Assembly (NCBI GenBank): GCA_963833675.1
Contig: CAWHYW010000001.1
Coordinates: 4,580-68,579 of the forward strand
Direction of reading: 5' to 3'
DNA length: 64,000 nucleotides
Origin: DASQDN01 sp963833675
GTDB lineage: Bacteria; Acidobacteriota; Terriglobia; Bryobacterales; Bryobacteraceae
Shown: in pieces, positions 38,199 to 46,457 of the stretch
Position numbering within the stretch: the stretch's first letter is position 1
How the letters are laid out: the number at the start of each line of letters is the position of its first letter
The notes under the pieces: generated by a model
What the model was told of the DNA's origin: nothing
What the model saw: only the letters and a program-made list of their open reading frames with translations
Database searches by the model: none
Made by a program: the position numbers and the translations under genes

Positions 38199-38971
38199 AT
38201 GTCATCAGCCTCTTGAGGGCCGAGTCGCACTAGTCACAGGCGCAAGCAAGGGTATTGGAAAGGGAATCGCAATCGAACTGGCGAAAGCCGGATGCAATAT
38301 TGCCGTCAACTACAACTCAGATCGAGCAGGCGCCGAAGCTACTGTCGCTGAGGTCCGCGCAATCGGACGAACAGCGGAAATAATTCAGGCGAACGTGGGA
38401 AGCCCGGCAGACGTCGACAGAATGTTCGCTTTTGTAGGCGAAAGTTTTCCCAGGCTAGATATCCTGGTGAACAACGCCGGCGTGCAGACCTGGAAAGCTC
38501 TTCTCGATCTGCAGGAATCCGAGTGGGACAGAGTGATCGACACCAACCTAAAAGGCACATTTCTTTGTACGCAGCGCGCAGCGCGGAAAATGAAAGAAAC
38601 CGGCGGCGGTTCCATCATCAACATCGGTTCCGGCTGCAACAAGGTTGCCTTTCCGCACTTGGTCGACTACACGGCCAGCAAAGGAGGAATCGAAATGTTC
38701 ACCAAAGTCGCCGCGGTCGAGCTTGGGCGAATACAAGATTCGTGTGAATTGCGTTGCGCCGGGAGCGATCGAAATCGAGCGCACCAAACACGAAGCCGGA
38801 GACTACGGAGCGACATGGTCGAAGCTGACCCCGCTCGGTCGCATCGGCGAACCGGTTGATGTCGCACGCATGGTCGCATTTCTGGCAAGCGATGCGGCAG
38901 ATTTCATCTCCGGCCAAACGATCTGGGTGGATGGTGGACTATTCAGTAAGCCCGCATGGCCTTACGAGTGA
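38199..38971 (+). CDS. Short-chain dehydrogenase/reductase (frameshifted)
   Basis: About 257 residues. Classical SDR: cofactor loop VTGASKGIGKG, ILVNNAGVQ, catalytic Ser in NIGSGCNK, Tyr-Lys in DYTASKGG, then IRVNCVAPGAIEIERT and a C-terminal SGQTIWVDGG. This resembles 3-ketoacyl-ACP reductase or glucose dehydrogenase types; the substrate is unknown. Breaks are at about 38210 (two bases lost after MSSAS) and 38726, where an extra G turns ELGEYKIRVN out of frame; the latter is one of few insertions. Divergent from speA. Confidence 0.85.
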
Positions 38972-39167
38972 CGCTATGGAGGGTTCTCTGCAATCGGGTC
39001 GAGTGTTTTTCTGCTCTCTCCTGCCAGAGCGGGCGGTCCACGTTATCAGATGCTCTTGCGGGAGCAGGCAAGCTTCGATGTAGCCGTAAGGCTTAGGCAG
39101 GGTATTGCCACCATCGGCGAGGTTTACGCTTTCATCAGCGGCTTGTATTTCCGGGGTAAATTGACGT

Positions 39168-40002
39168 ATGCACGAAGCTTTTCCCGCCTCCCCTCCGGGA
39201 ATTCCCCCAGCGCTGGTGATCGTGCCCGGCGTAGGTCTAATTCCTCCTGACACGCCGATCAATATCGAGCAATTACGCGCGATCGCCGATGTTCCTGTCG
39301 ATGAAGACAATGCCGCATATCGGGATGCTCTGTTGACAGCAGCGAGACTGGTGGATGAATATGCCGGGCCGGCATGTCTCTATGTGCTGCTCGGCAGCAT
39401 TGCAAGTGGAAAGTACACAGGCCCGCTTCTTGAAGCTGTTAGGTGACCGGTTGATGTTTCCGGTCGACTTCGTGGGCCGCGGTGACATGAGCCGGGGCGG
39501 ACTTATGTTGCGTCGCGCGCATTCGGGCGAGGAGCTATCCTACGTTCCCGTGCGCGGAGCGACCAGACATGGCGTGCGGCCACCCAAGTTGGAGCGATGG
39601 CGGAAGACCGTAATATTCATTGGTCTGCAAGGCTCCGGCAAGACCACATACTTCAATGAGCATTTCGCGGCGACTCACGAACACGTCAGTCGCGATATTC
39701 AAAGAACTGCCGAACGCGAGGCTAAATTGATCCAGGAATGTCTCCGCTCGAAGCGATCGTTCGTCATCGACGATACCAACATCAGCAGGGCAGGAAGGGC
39801 GCCATGTATCCGGCAAGCGAAGGCGGCCGGCTTTCGAGTGATCGCGTATTTCTTTGCCACTCCCGTCCGAACCGCGATTGGCCGCAACAATCATCGGAAG
39901 GACAAAAAGGCGATTCCAGTTCCGGCAATTCTACGCAGCGCGAAACAACTGGAGCCGCCGGCGACGGAGGAGGGTTTCGACGAAATCGTAACGATCAGCT
40001 AA
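39168..40002 (+). CDS. Uncharacterised domain joined to AAA_33/PNK-like P-loop kinase (frameshifted)
   Basis: The first 135 residues (LVIVPGVGLIPPDTPINIEQLRAIADVP, CLYVLLGSIASGKYTGPL, then VDFVGRGDMSRGGLMLRR and YVPVRGATRHGVRPPKL) match no family I know. They run in frame into a polynucleotide-kinase-like domain: Walker A GLQGSGKTT, HVSRDIQRTAERE, FVIDDTNISRA, and FRVIAYFFATPVRTAIGRNN, the Zeta-toxin/AAA_33 pattern. A break near 39438 (after GPLLEA) joins the halves. The kinase could be a separate gene starting at a TTG near 39591, since stand-alone homologues exist. Confidence 0.6.
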
Positions 40003-40121
40003 GAAAAGTCGTCCGGGACTACTCGAGCATCTGACGTTCGAGCGCGCCTGTACGACGTCCGGAGACAACCGTATAACGTCGCAACTTGTCCAACTCCCGG
40101 CGTGCGATCGAGGCCCAGGAG

Positions 40122-40949
40122 CTAGTTCGGGTCCAGCTTAAGGTACGTCTTCCAATGCCGAACCGCCTCCATCACCTGACCGCTACCCTGAAAAAGAAGC
40201 GCAAGATTGTAGTGCGCGTCTGCATAGCCGGGATGCAGTCTCACTGCTTCCTGATAGTGACGAAGCGCTCGCTCATAGTCCCCACGCTCGTCATAGAGGT
40301 TTGCAATATTGAATTGCGCGAGAGCGTACTTGGGATCGGCTTCCAGGGCTTTACGATAGTAAGTCTCGGCCTTTGAGAACTGTCGGCTGTTGAAGAAGAT
40401 CGTGCCCAGGTTTAGCCACGCGCCGGCGGAGGTTGGGTCGAGCTCGACTGCGCTCTCATATGCTTTTATGGCGTCCTGCACGGCGCCGGTCTGTTCGCAT
40501 TCCAATCCGCGCTGGAACCACTTCTCTGACTCGCGGCGACCACGACCCTCGTCAGTTTTCTTTCGGTCCGGAAACGCTAGGAGACGCTTCAACTCGGCTT
40601 CATCGAAGTTGAGCAGCAATTGTCCGGAGATGGGCTCCATCGCATGCTCGCCGACCTGTACGTGGATCCGGCGGCCATCAGAGATCAACCGCAATTGTTT
40701 CAGTGGGTCAGTGATGTCATGAAGCCGTTCACGCACGGCACTGAGGACGTTACGAATCTTGGCCGGGGGAATGCGGTCTTCGCAGAGCTTCGTCAGTGTT
40801 CGGAGCGCAATCAGATCGCTGAACGCAAATCGCTCCATCGGCGGAATCAGCCGATGCTTTTCCCATCCGCGCAATTGGCGCTCGCTGAGGTCCAACAAGC
40901 GCCGGACGTCTTCTCGCGAGTAAACTGCCTTCGGAGCGATCTCAGGCAC
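40122..40949 (-). CDS. MerR-type HTH protein with TPR repeats
   Basis: 275 residues. Residues 8-75 form a MerR-like winged helix (YSREDVRRLLDLSERQLRGWEKHRLIPPMERFAFSDLIALRTL). The C-terminal half (about 140-275) has four TPR repeats: WFQRGLECEQTGAVQDAIKAYESAVELDP, AWLNLGTIFFNSRQFSKAETYYRKALEADP and two more. The linker lacks a metal-binding Cys cluster. This architecture is recurrent in Acidobacteria and some Proteobacteria and may sense partner proteins rather than metals or drugs. Regulatory targets are unknown. Confidence 0.85.
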   Translation of the reverse strand: MPEIAPKAVYSREDVRRLLDLSERQLRGWEKHRLIPPMERFAFSDLIALRTLTKLCEDRIPPAKIRNVLSAVRERLHDITDPLKQLRLISDGRRIHVQVGEHAMEPISGQLLLNFDEAELKRLLAFPDRKKTDEGRGRRESEKWFQRGLECEQTGAVQDAIKAYESAVELDPTSAGAWLNLGTIFFNSRQFSKAETYYRKALEADPKYALAQFNIANLYDERGDYERALRHYQEAVRLHPGYADAHYNLALLFQGSGQVMEAVRHWKTYLKLDPN

Positions 40950-41053
40950 CGGATGAATTGTAGCATTTACTAGTATTTATAGCCATGGAGAAACCCTGGG
41001 AAGAACCTAGGGGACTTCATCTGCATCTCAGTGTCGGCTGGGCGAACACCCGC

Positions 41054-41083
41054 TTGACACGGTCTGTTTCGTGGGATCACAAT
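41054..41083 (+). promoter_or_regulatory. Candidate feoA promoter
   Basis: TTGACA (41054-41059), 18-base spacer, CACAAT (41078-41083). The predicted start would lie one or two bases before ATG 41092, so if real the message is nearly leaderless. No Fur-like 19-bp palindrome is evident. Confidence 0.3.
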
Positions 41084-41091
41084 ATAGAGAC

Positions 41092-41379
41092 ATGCAACTG
41101 AGTTTCAACAGGCGCGCATCCGTCCGGGCTGCTGCTGCGGCAGCATCGAATACATCGCGTCGTCTGGCAGATCTTCGTGAGGGCGAAGCCGCCGTTATCG
41201 AACATATTGACCTGCCGACTGACTTCGCAACGCGCCTGATGGAATTAGGTTTTCTTCCTGGCATGACTGTCACTGCCGCCCGCTGCGCCCCTGGTGGCGA
41301 TCCTCGTGTATTCCGCGTAGATGGGTCCGAGATCGCTCTGCGCAGGGAGACTGCCGCGCACTTACTCGTAAAGATGTGA
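41092..41379 (+). CDS. feoA: Ferrous iron transport protein FeoA
   Basis: 95 residues from ATG 41092. FeoA is a small SH3-like cytosolic partner that stimulates FeoB. The domain runs from about residue 25: LADLREGEAAVIEHIDLPTDFATRLMELGFLPGMTVTAARCAPGGDPRVFRVDGSEIALRRETAAHLLV, with the typical MELGFxPGxxV and ALRxxxAxxI motifs. An Ala/Arg-rich 25-residue extension precedes it. feoB starts 4 bases after its stop. Confidence 0.92.
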   Translation: MQLSFNRRASVRAAAAAASNTSRRLADLREGEAAVIEHIDLPTDFATRLMELGFLPGMTVTAARCAPGGDPRVFRVDGSEIALRRETAAHLLVKM

Positions 41380-41383
41380 AGCT

Positions 41384-43297
41384 ATGAGCGATTGCCACGG
41401 TTGCGCAGCCGCAACCGGATTATATTCGCCTCCCTCGCGCAACGGGAATACCTCCGCGCCATACACGGTTGCTCTCGTAGGTCCACCAAATTCCGGAAAA
41501 TCGACTCTTTTCAACAGGCTTACCGGCCTTAGACAGAAGGTTGCCAACTTTCCCGGCGTGACAGTTGAGCAGCACACCGGTCGCGCCAGGATTGCGAATC
41601 GCGACGTGCTTCTCATCGATCTGCCAGGCATATACAGCCTGACGCCGCGCTCTGAGGATGAAAAGGTCTCGCACGACGTCCTCAAGGGTCGAATGCCAGG
41701 TGTAAATCGACCCGATGCGTTGCTGTTGATTCTCGATTGCACTCGACTGCAGCGGCATCTGGTGCTGGCGGCTCCTATCCTGAAGCTGGATTTGCCCACT
41801 CTGGTGATCCTCAACATGGCGGACGACCTTCGCAACGGCGGCGGTGAGGTGGATACCTCCGCTCTATCGCGCGATCTGGGCGTGCCAGTTGCCATGATCA
41901 GCGCGGCAAAGGGAGACGGAATCGAGAAGGTCTTCCAATTTCTTGAAGGCAGCGCAGTTGCAGGTCATGCTCCGAAACCTTTGGTGCAACTACCGATACT
42001 CCAGGATGCGCCGAAGTGCAGACAGTGGGCAGCCCATATCGGGTCAAAAGCTGCCTATCAGGCGCCGGCCCCATCGCGGTGGACGCGCCGTCTTGATTCC
42101 CTCTTTCTCCATCCTCTATGGGGGCCGATCATCTTTGCGGTCGTGGTGATGGCGGTATTTCAAAGTATCTTCACCGGCGCCAAGCCCCTAATGGAGATGA
42201 TCGAGCAAGTCATTCAGATATCCGGCCAATATATGAGTACGATCCTGCCGGACGGAGTCTGGAAGTCTTTGATTGTCGATGGCATCTGGTCTGGTGTCGG
42301 CTCGGTTGTCGTTTTCCTTCCGCAGATTCTACTGCTCTTCCTTTTCATTGGCATTCTGGAGGATTCCGGTTATCTTGCGCGCGCCGCTCTCATCGCGGAT
42401 CGCACGATGCGGCGAGCCGGATTGCAGGGTAAGTCCTTCATTCCGCTGCTTTCCGCGTATGCCTGTGCAGTACCGGCGATTCTGTCCACGCGCACAATCG
42501 AAAACAAGCGCGATCGCGTAGCAACCATCTTGATCGCTCCTTTCATGACGTGTTCCGCGCGATTACCTGTTTATGCGCTGCTCATTGCCGCGTTCCTTCC
42601 CGACACGAGATTGTTCGGACCAATCACGACCCGAGCCGCCGCGCTGCTCGGACTCTATATCCTCGGATTTCTTGCCGCGTTGTTCACAGCCCGCATTCTG
42701 AAATCCTCAGTGCTGAAAAGCGAGCGAAACTCGTTCGTTCTCGAAATGCCTCCGTACCGATGGCCCACGCTTCAATCGCTCGGCCTGCGTCTGGTAGATC
42801 GCTCAAAAGTGTTCCTCCGTCGCGCTGGAACCGTCATCTTAGGTGTAGCGATCGTCCTGTGGTGCCTCGCGAGTTTGCCGGTACACGATGGCAAACCGCC
42901 GGCAATCGAAGAGAGCGTGATTGGGTATATAGGAAAGACAGTGGAGCCGCTCATTCAGCCGCTGGGGTTCAACTGGAAGATAGGTATCGGCCTCATAACC
43001 TCGCTCGCGGCGCGTGAGGTCATCATAGGAACGCTAGGGACCCTCTACGGCATGGATGGCACTTCGCAGTCCATGGAATTGCAAACGGCGCTTCGTAAAG
43101 ATCTGACCATGGGTGGCGCGGTGGCGCTTCTCATCTTTTTCGCATTTGCGATGCAGTGTTTCTCGACAATTGCGGTCGTCAAGCGAGAAACAGGGGGATG
43201 GAAGTGGCCGGCAATCCAGTTCAGTTACATGACTGTCCTCGCTTACCTCGGCGGTCTCGCGGCAAATCAGTTCATTACTCACGTACTTAAAGTCTGA
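41384..43297 (+). CDS. feoB: Ferrous iron transporter FeoB
   Basis: 637 residues. The N-terminal G domain has G1 GPPNSGKST (residues 33-41), G3 DLPGIYSL and G4 NMAD. Gate and core membrane domains follow from about 240 on, with GYLARAALIADRTMRRAGLQGKSFIPLLSAYACAVPAI and ARLPVYALLIAAFLP, the conserved FeoB core. Two Cys at 4 and 7 (CHGC) at the very N-terminus could bind iron or zinc. Somewhat shorter than the E. coli form (773). Operon with feoA. Confidence 0.95.
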   Translation: MSDCHGCAAATGLYSPPSRNGNTSAPYTVALVGPPNSGKSTLFNRLTGLRQKVANFPGVTVEQHTGRARIANRDVLLIDLPGIYSLTPRSEDEKVSHDVLKGRMPGVNRPDALLLILDCTRLQRHLVLAAPILKLDLPTLVILNMADDLRNGGGEVDTSALSRDLGVPVAMISAAKGDGIEKVFQFLEGSAVAGHAPKPLVQLPILQDAPKCRQWAAHIGSKAAYQAPAPSRWTRRLDSLFLHPLWGPIIFAVVVMAVFQSIFTGAKPLMEMIEQVIQISGQYMSTILPDGVWKSLIVDGIWSGVGSVVVFLPQILLLFLFIGILEDSGYLARAALIADRTMRRAGLQGKSFIPLLSAYACAVPAILSTRTIENKRDRVATILIAPFMTCSARLPVYALLIAAFLPDTRLFGPITTRAAALLGLYILGFLAALFTARILKSSVLKSERNSFVLEMPPYRWPTLQSLGLRLVDRSKVFLRRAGTVILGVAIVLWCLASLPVHDGKPPAIEESVIGYIGKTVEPLIQPLGFNWKIGIGLITSLAAREVIIGTLGTLYGMDGTSQSMELQTALRKDLTMGGAVALLIFFAFAMQCFSTIAVVKRETGGWKWPAIQFSYMTVLAYLGGLAANQFITHVLKV

Positions 43298-43316
43298 TCA
43301 AGTTGGTCTCCAGCGC

Positions 43317-44615
43317 TTGCTAGCATGGAAATTGTTTCGGACGATTCTTCTCGGACTGTCTGCCTGTAGCTTGGTGTTCGCTTCCTGGGACGCCGGTAAG
43401 GATCTGAATACCGCTATCGGCGAACGAACGGATGGCCAGATCCAACTGGTTTTCGAGTTGCGCTCACGTCTGGAAAATCGCCCCGGCCAATCCTTCGGCG
43501 TCGATCCGGACCTTTTTGCCGACTTCACCCGCTTCCGCATCGGTATCAGCTACAAACCCGTGAAATGGGTTCGTTTCGTAGCGGTGGGGATGGACGCCCG
43601 AGCTCCCCTGTATGGCACTCCGGCTCCGAGTTCTGCCCGCGATCCTATGGATCTGCACGAGGCTTACATCGAGCTACGGCCGGATACCAAGGAGGGATTC
43701 GGCGCGGCCGTCGGAAGGCAAGCTGTCAATCTTGGCGACACACGGTTGATCGGATCGCCGCAGTGGGCATACATTCCCCGAATTTACGACGGCGCTCGAG
43801 TCTTTTGGCGTGGCCGCAAATATCGGTTGGAAGGACTCTTTATTTCCCCGGTGAAACTTCGAACTGATGGCTGGAACTATCCTGTGTTGGGCGACCGAGT
43901 GGTCGGTACATATAACACCATCGAATTGAATAAGCATGTGTCGACGGACCTGTACCTGTTACGGCATCATCAGAACCGTCCGGGCGGTTTCAACGGAAGC
44001 GGTCGCGCGATTACGAACACCTTCGGTACCCGGGTGTTTGGACCGATTGTGAACGGCTTCCGGTATAGCGCCGAGATCATCGGTCAGGTCGGTGACATAG
44101 GCCCCGTACCGGAGCGCGCTAACGCGTGGGCGCTTCAAGTGGGTAAGCAGACTAAACTCGCCGGCCGTGCGCTCGACGTGATCGGCGAATACAAATTCGC
44201 CTCCGGCGGGATACGATCCGATCGAATCAGCACATTCGATCAACTCTTTCCAGCCGCTCACGACAAATTGGGACATGCAGACGTTCTGGGCTGGAAGAAT
44301 GTTCGAAACGTAAAGGCGCTTGGTGTCTGGAGTTGGACCAAATCGTTCGCTGTCAATGTCATGTATAACAACTCCTGGCTCGCAGACCCGCGCGATGCCG
44401 CCTACAACAGTTCGGGACGCGCCGTCGCACGCTCGACAACAGGTCTCGACGGGCGACATATAGGCCAGGAGGCGGATCTCTTTGTGACCTATAAGAAATC
44501 CGGTTGGACGACCGGTGCAGGATACGGCTATTTCTTCTCCGGGGAGTTCATCCGCCGCACAACTCCCGCCGTAGACCCGCAGTATATGTATGTTTACCAG
44601 AGCTACAGCTTCTGA
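43317..44615 (+). CDS. Alginate-export-like outer-membrane beta-barrel protein
   Basis: 432 residues from TTG 43317; a signal peptide (about 1-22, ending VFAS) follows. The body is a single barrel of alternating strands with aromatic girdles, opening RTDGQIQLVFELRSRLENRPGQSF and containing HEAYIELRPDTKEGFGAAVGRQAVNLGDTRLIG, the AlgE-like pattern. It ends YVYQSYSF with terminal Phe. Homologues let polysaccharides or small anions cross the outer membrane; the substrate is unknown. It follows feoB by 19 bases, so iron-linked expression is possible. Confidence 0.8.
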   Translation: MLAWKLFRTILLGLSACSLVFASWDAGKDLNTAIGERTDGQIQLVFELRSRLENRPGQSFGVDPDLFADFTRFRIGISYKPVKWVRFVAVGMDARAPLYGTPAPSSARDPMDLHEAYIELRPDTKEGFGAAVGRQAVNLGDTRLIGSPQWAYIPRIYDGARVFWRGRKYRLEGLFISPVKLRTDGWNYPVLGDRVVGTYNTIELNKHVSTDLYLLRHHQNRPGGFNGSGRAITNTFGTRVFGPIVNGFRYSAEIIGQVGDIGPVPERANAWALQVGKQTKLAGRALDVIGEYKFASGGIRSDRISTFDQLFPAAHDKLGHADVLGWKNVRNVKALGVWSWTKSFAVNVMYNNSWLADPRDAAYNSSGRAVARSTTGLDGRHIGQEADLFVTYKKSGWTTGAGYGYFFSGEFIRRTTPAVDPQYMYVYQSYSF

Positions 44616-44654
44616 CAAGGTGCTGTTAAACTAACAACAGCCCACTTACGCTGC

Positions 44655-44744
44655 GGAGAGATGGCCGAGTGGCTGAAGGCGCACGCTTGGAAAGCGTGTA
44701 TAGGGGAAACTCTATCCAGGGTTCGAATCCCTGTCTCTCCGCCA
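44655..44744 (+). tRNA. tRNA-Ser (anticodon GGA)
   Basis: Acceptor GGAGAGA/TCTCTCC, D arm, anticodon stem CACGCT-T-GGA-A-AGCGTG (GGA, reads UCC/UCU), a type II variable arm (TATAGGGGAAACTCTAT), T arm CAGGGTTCGAATCCCTG and encoded CCA. Confidence 0.96.
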
Positions 44745-44786
44745 TACTGGCATCCTACGGGACTTACCAAGCATCAAAGACTTTAT

Positions 44787-44813
44787 CAATCCCCCTAATC
44801 TTGAAGGGGATTG
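44787..44813 (+). promoter_or_regulatory. Inverted repeat ahead of the cysM operon
   Basis: CAATCCCC and GGGGATTG form a perfect 8-bp stem with an 11-nt loop. It lies 43 bases after tRNA-Ser and 19 before ATG 44832. No U-tract follows, so a leader hairpin or an operator for the cysteine operon is more likely than a terminator. Confidence 0.4.
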
Positions 44814-44831
44814 GTACAATTGAGAAACTTC

Positions 44832-45770
44832 ATGATCGCAGCGTTGCCGACGACCCGCGTTTCCGGCGTCTCTGACCACTCTCTCTTAGCGCAGATCGGA
44901 AATACGCCCCTGGTATTCCTCGAAAAGATCAGCGCAATGGTTCCGGGCGCCGAGATATTCGTGAAGGACGAATCCCGTAATCCGGGTGGCTCGGTGAAAG
45001 ATCGTCCGGCCCTCAACATGGTGCTCGACGGCGAACGGCGCGGACTTCTCACTCCGGACAAGGTCATCCTGGACTCGACCAGCGGCAATACCGGGATCGC
45101 GTACGCAATGATCGGCGCAGCCCGGGGCTACAAGGTTAAGCTCTGTCTTCCGGGAAATGCATCGCTGGAGCGGAAGCGCATTCTCAAGGCTTACGGCGCT
45201 GAAATGATCCTAACGGAGCCCGGAGAGGGCTCGGACGGAGCAATTCGCAAGTGCCGTGAAGTATATAAGGCTAACCCCGACATCTACTTCTATCCCGATC
45301 AATACAATAACCCGGCAAACTGGCAAGCTCACTTCAATGGCACGGGCGTAGAGATCCTGGAACAAACCGAAGGAAAACTTACGCACTTTGTCGCTTCGAT
45401 GGGCACCAGCGGCACATGTATGGGCGTAACCCGGCGTCTGCATCAGGATGCGCCTCAGGTGAAATGCTATTCCGCGCAGCCATCCTCCGGATTCCATGGC
45501 TTGGAAGGACTCAAGCACATGCCGACCGCGATTGTGCCTGGAATTTACGACGGATCCCTGCCCGACGGCAACGTATGGATCGAGACGGAAGACGCATACG
45601 CAATGGTACGAAAGCTGGCGCGTGAAGAGGGACTCCTCGTCGGTATTTCGACCGGCGCCAACGTTGTGGCGGCTCTCGAGATTGCACGTCAAACGGAGAA
45701 CGCGCGAATCGTTACGATCGCCTGCGATGGCGCGGACAAATACTTAAGCGAACACTTCTGGGATGATTAG
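44832..45770 (+). CDS. cysM: Cysteine synthase, CysM type
   Basis: 312 residues from ATG 44832; an in-frame TTG at 44811 would add seven. PLP enzyme of fold type II: Schiff-base Lys in NPGGSVKDRPALNM, substrate loop STSGNTGIAYA, phosphate loop GTSGTCMG. In Mycobacterium CysM accepts O-phosphoserine and the thiocarboxylated carrier CysO; here the carrier, its JAMM hydrolase and MoeZ follow in one operon, which supports that route over free sulfide. The stop overlaps the next start by 8 bases. Confidence 0.93.
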   Translation: MIAALPTTRVSGVSDHSLLAQIGNTPLVFLEKISAMVPGAEIFVKDESRNPGGSVKDRPALNMVLDGERRGLLTPDKVILDSTSGNTGIAYAMIGAARGYKVKLCLPGNASLERKRILKAYGAEMILTEPGEGSDGAIRKCREVYKANPDIYFYPDQYNNPANWQAHFNGTGVEILEQTEGKLTHFVASMGTSGTCMGVTRRLHQDAPQVKCYSAQPSSGFHGLEGLKHMPTAIVPGIYDGSLPDGNVWIETEDAYAMVRKLAREEGLLVGISTGANVVAALEIARQTENARIVTIACDGADKYLSEHFWDD

Positions 45771-46188
45771 AATCGAATCGGACGCGTGGGACGTCATGGT
45801 TTCTCACGCCGAAAGCACATACCCGAACGAATGCTGCGGCGCCATGATTGGGGCGATTGACGGCTCAGAGAAAGTCGTGAGTGTCGCGGTCCCGCTAGTT
45901 AACGCGTTCGCGGGCGAGAAAGGCGCGCGATACGAACTGCGGCAGGAGGATCTCCTGAAAGCGGACTCCGAAGCCCGGCAGCGCGGTCTCGATCTCATTG
46001 GGATCTTTCACTCCCATCCCGATTGTGACGCATACTTCTCAAAAACCGATCTCGAGAACTCGTGCCCGTGGTACTCGTTTGTCGTGTTGTCGATCAAGCG
46101 GGGCGAGTTCGATCACGCAAACAGCTTCCTACCCGATCCGGACCAGACTAAAGCGGACAAAGAAGAACTGATATGGCCAAAGTCTTAA
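45763..46188 (+). CDS. mec: JAMM/MPN metallopeptidase, Mec type
   Basis: 141 residues. Zinc-dependent JAB1/MPN domain: Glu in NECCG, then HSHPDCDAYFSKTD giving the HxHx(7)SxxD signature. In the CysO pathway Mec cleaves cysteine from the CysO-cysteine adduct and so regenerates the carrier. It sits between cysM and the carrier gene with overlaps on both sides (8 and 16 bases), so the four proteins are probably made together. Confidence 0.9.
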   Translation: MIRIESDAWDVMVSHAESTYPNECCGAMIGAIDGSEKVVSVAVPLVNAFAGEKGARYELRQEDLLKADSEARQRGLDLIGIFHSHPDCDAYFSKTDLENSCPWYSFVVLSIKRGEFDHANSFLPDPDQTKADKEELIWPKS

Positions 46189-46457
46189 TTCCCACCCCCC
46201 TACGACAGTACGCCGACAAGAAGGACACCATCGAGTTGAATGGCTCGACCGTCGGCGAAGTGCTTACGGCGCTGACAACGCAGCACGCCGATCTACGCAA
46301 ACACCTGTTCAACGACGAAGGTAAACTGCGAAGTTTTGTAAATGTTTATCTGAACGACGAAGACATTCGCTACCTGGAGAAAGACAAGACCTCTGTGAAG
46401 GACGGCGACACTTTGTCGATTGTCCCGAGCATTGCCGGGGGCAGTTATGGCGGTTGA
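46173..46457 (+). CDS. cysO: Ubiquitin-like sulfur carrier protein, CysO/MoaD type
   Basis: 94 residues. Beta-grasp fold: KVLIPTPLRQYADKKDTIELNGSTVGEVLTAL, then FVNVYLNDEDIRYL and DTLSIVPSIAGGSYGG. It ends in Gly-Gly, the site adenylated by an E1 and converted to thiocarboxylate. Its stop overlaps the moeZ start by 11 bases. Context shows it serves cysteine synthesis rather than molybdopterin. Confidence 0.9.
   Translation: MAKVLIPTPLRQYADKKDTIELNGSTVGEVLTALTTQHADLRKHLFNDEGKLRSFVNVYLNDEDIRYLEKDKTSVKDGDTLSIVPSIAGGSYGG

Noticed and set aside
38699..38740. Programmed frameshifting in the SDR gene
   Set aside because: No slippery heptamer or downstream pseudoknot is visible, and neighbouring genes show the same kind of indel.
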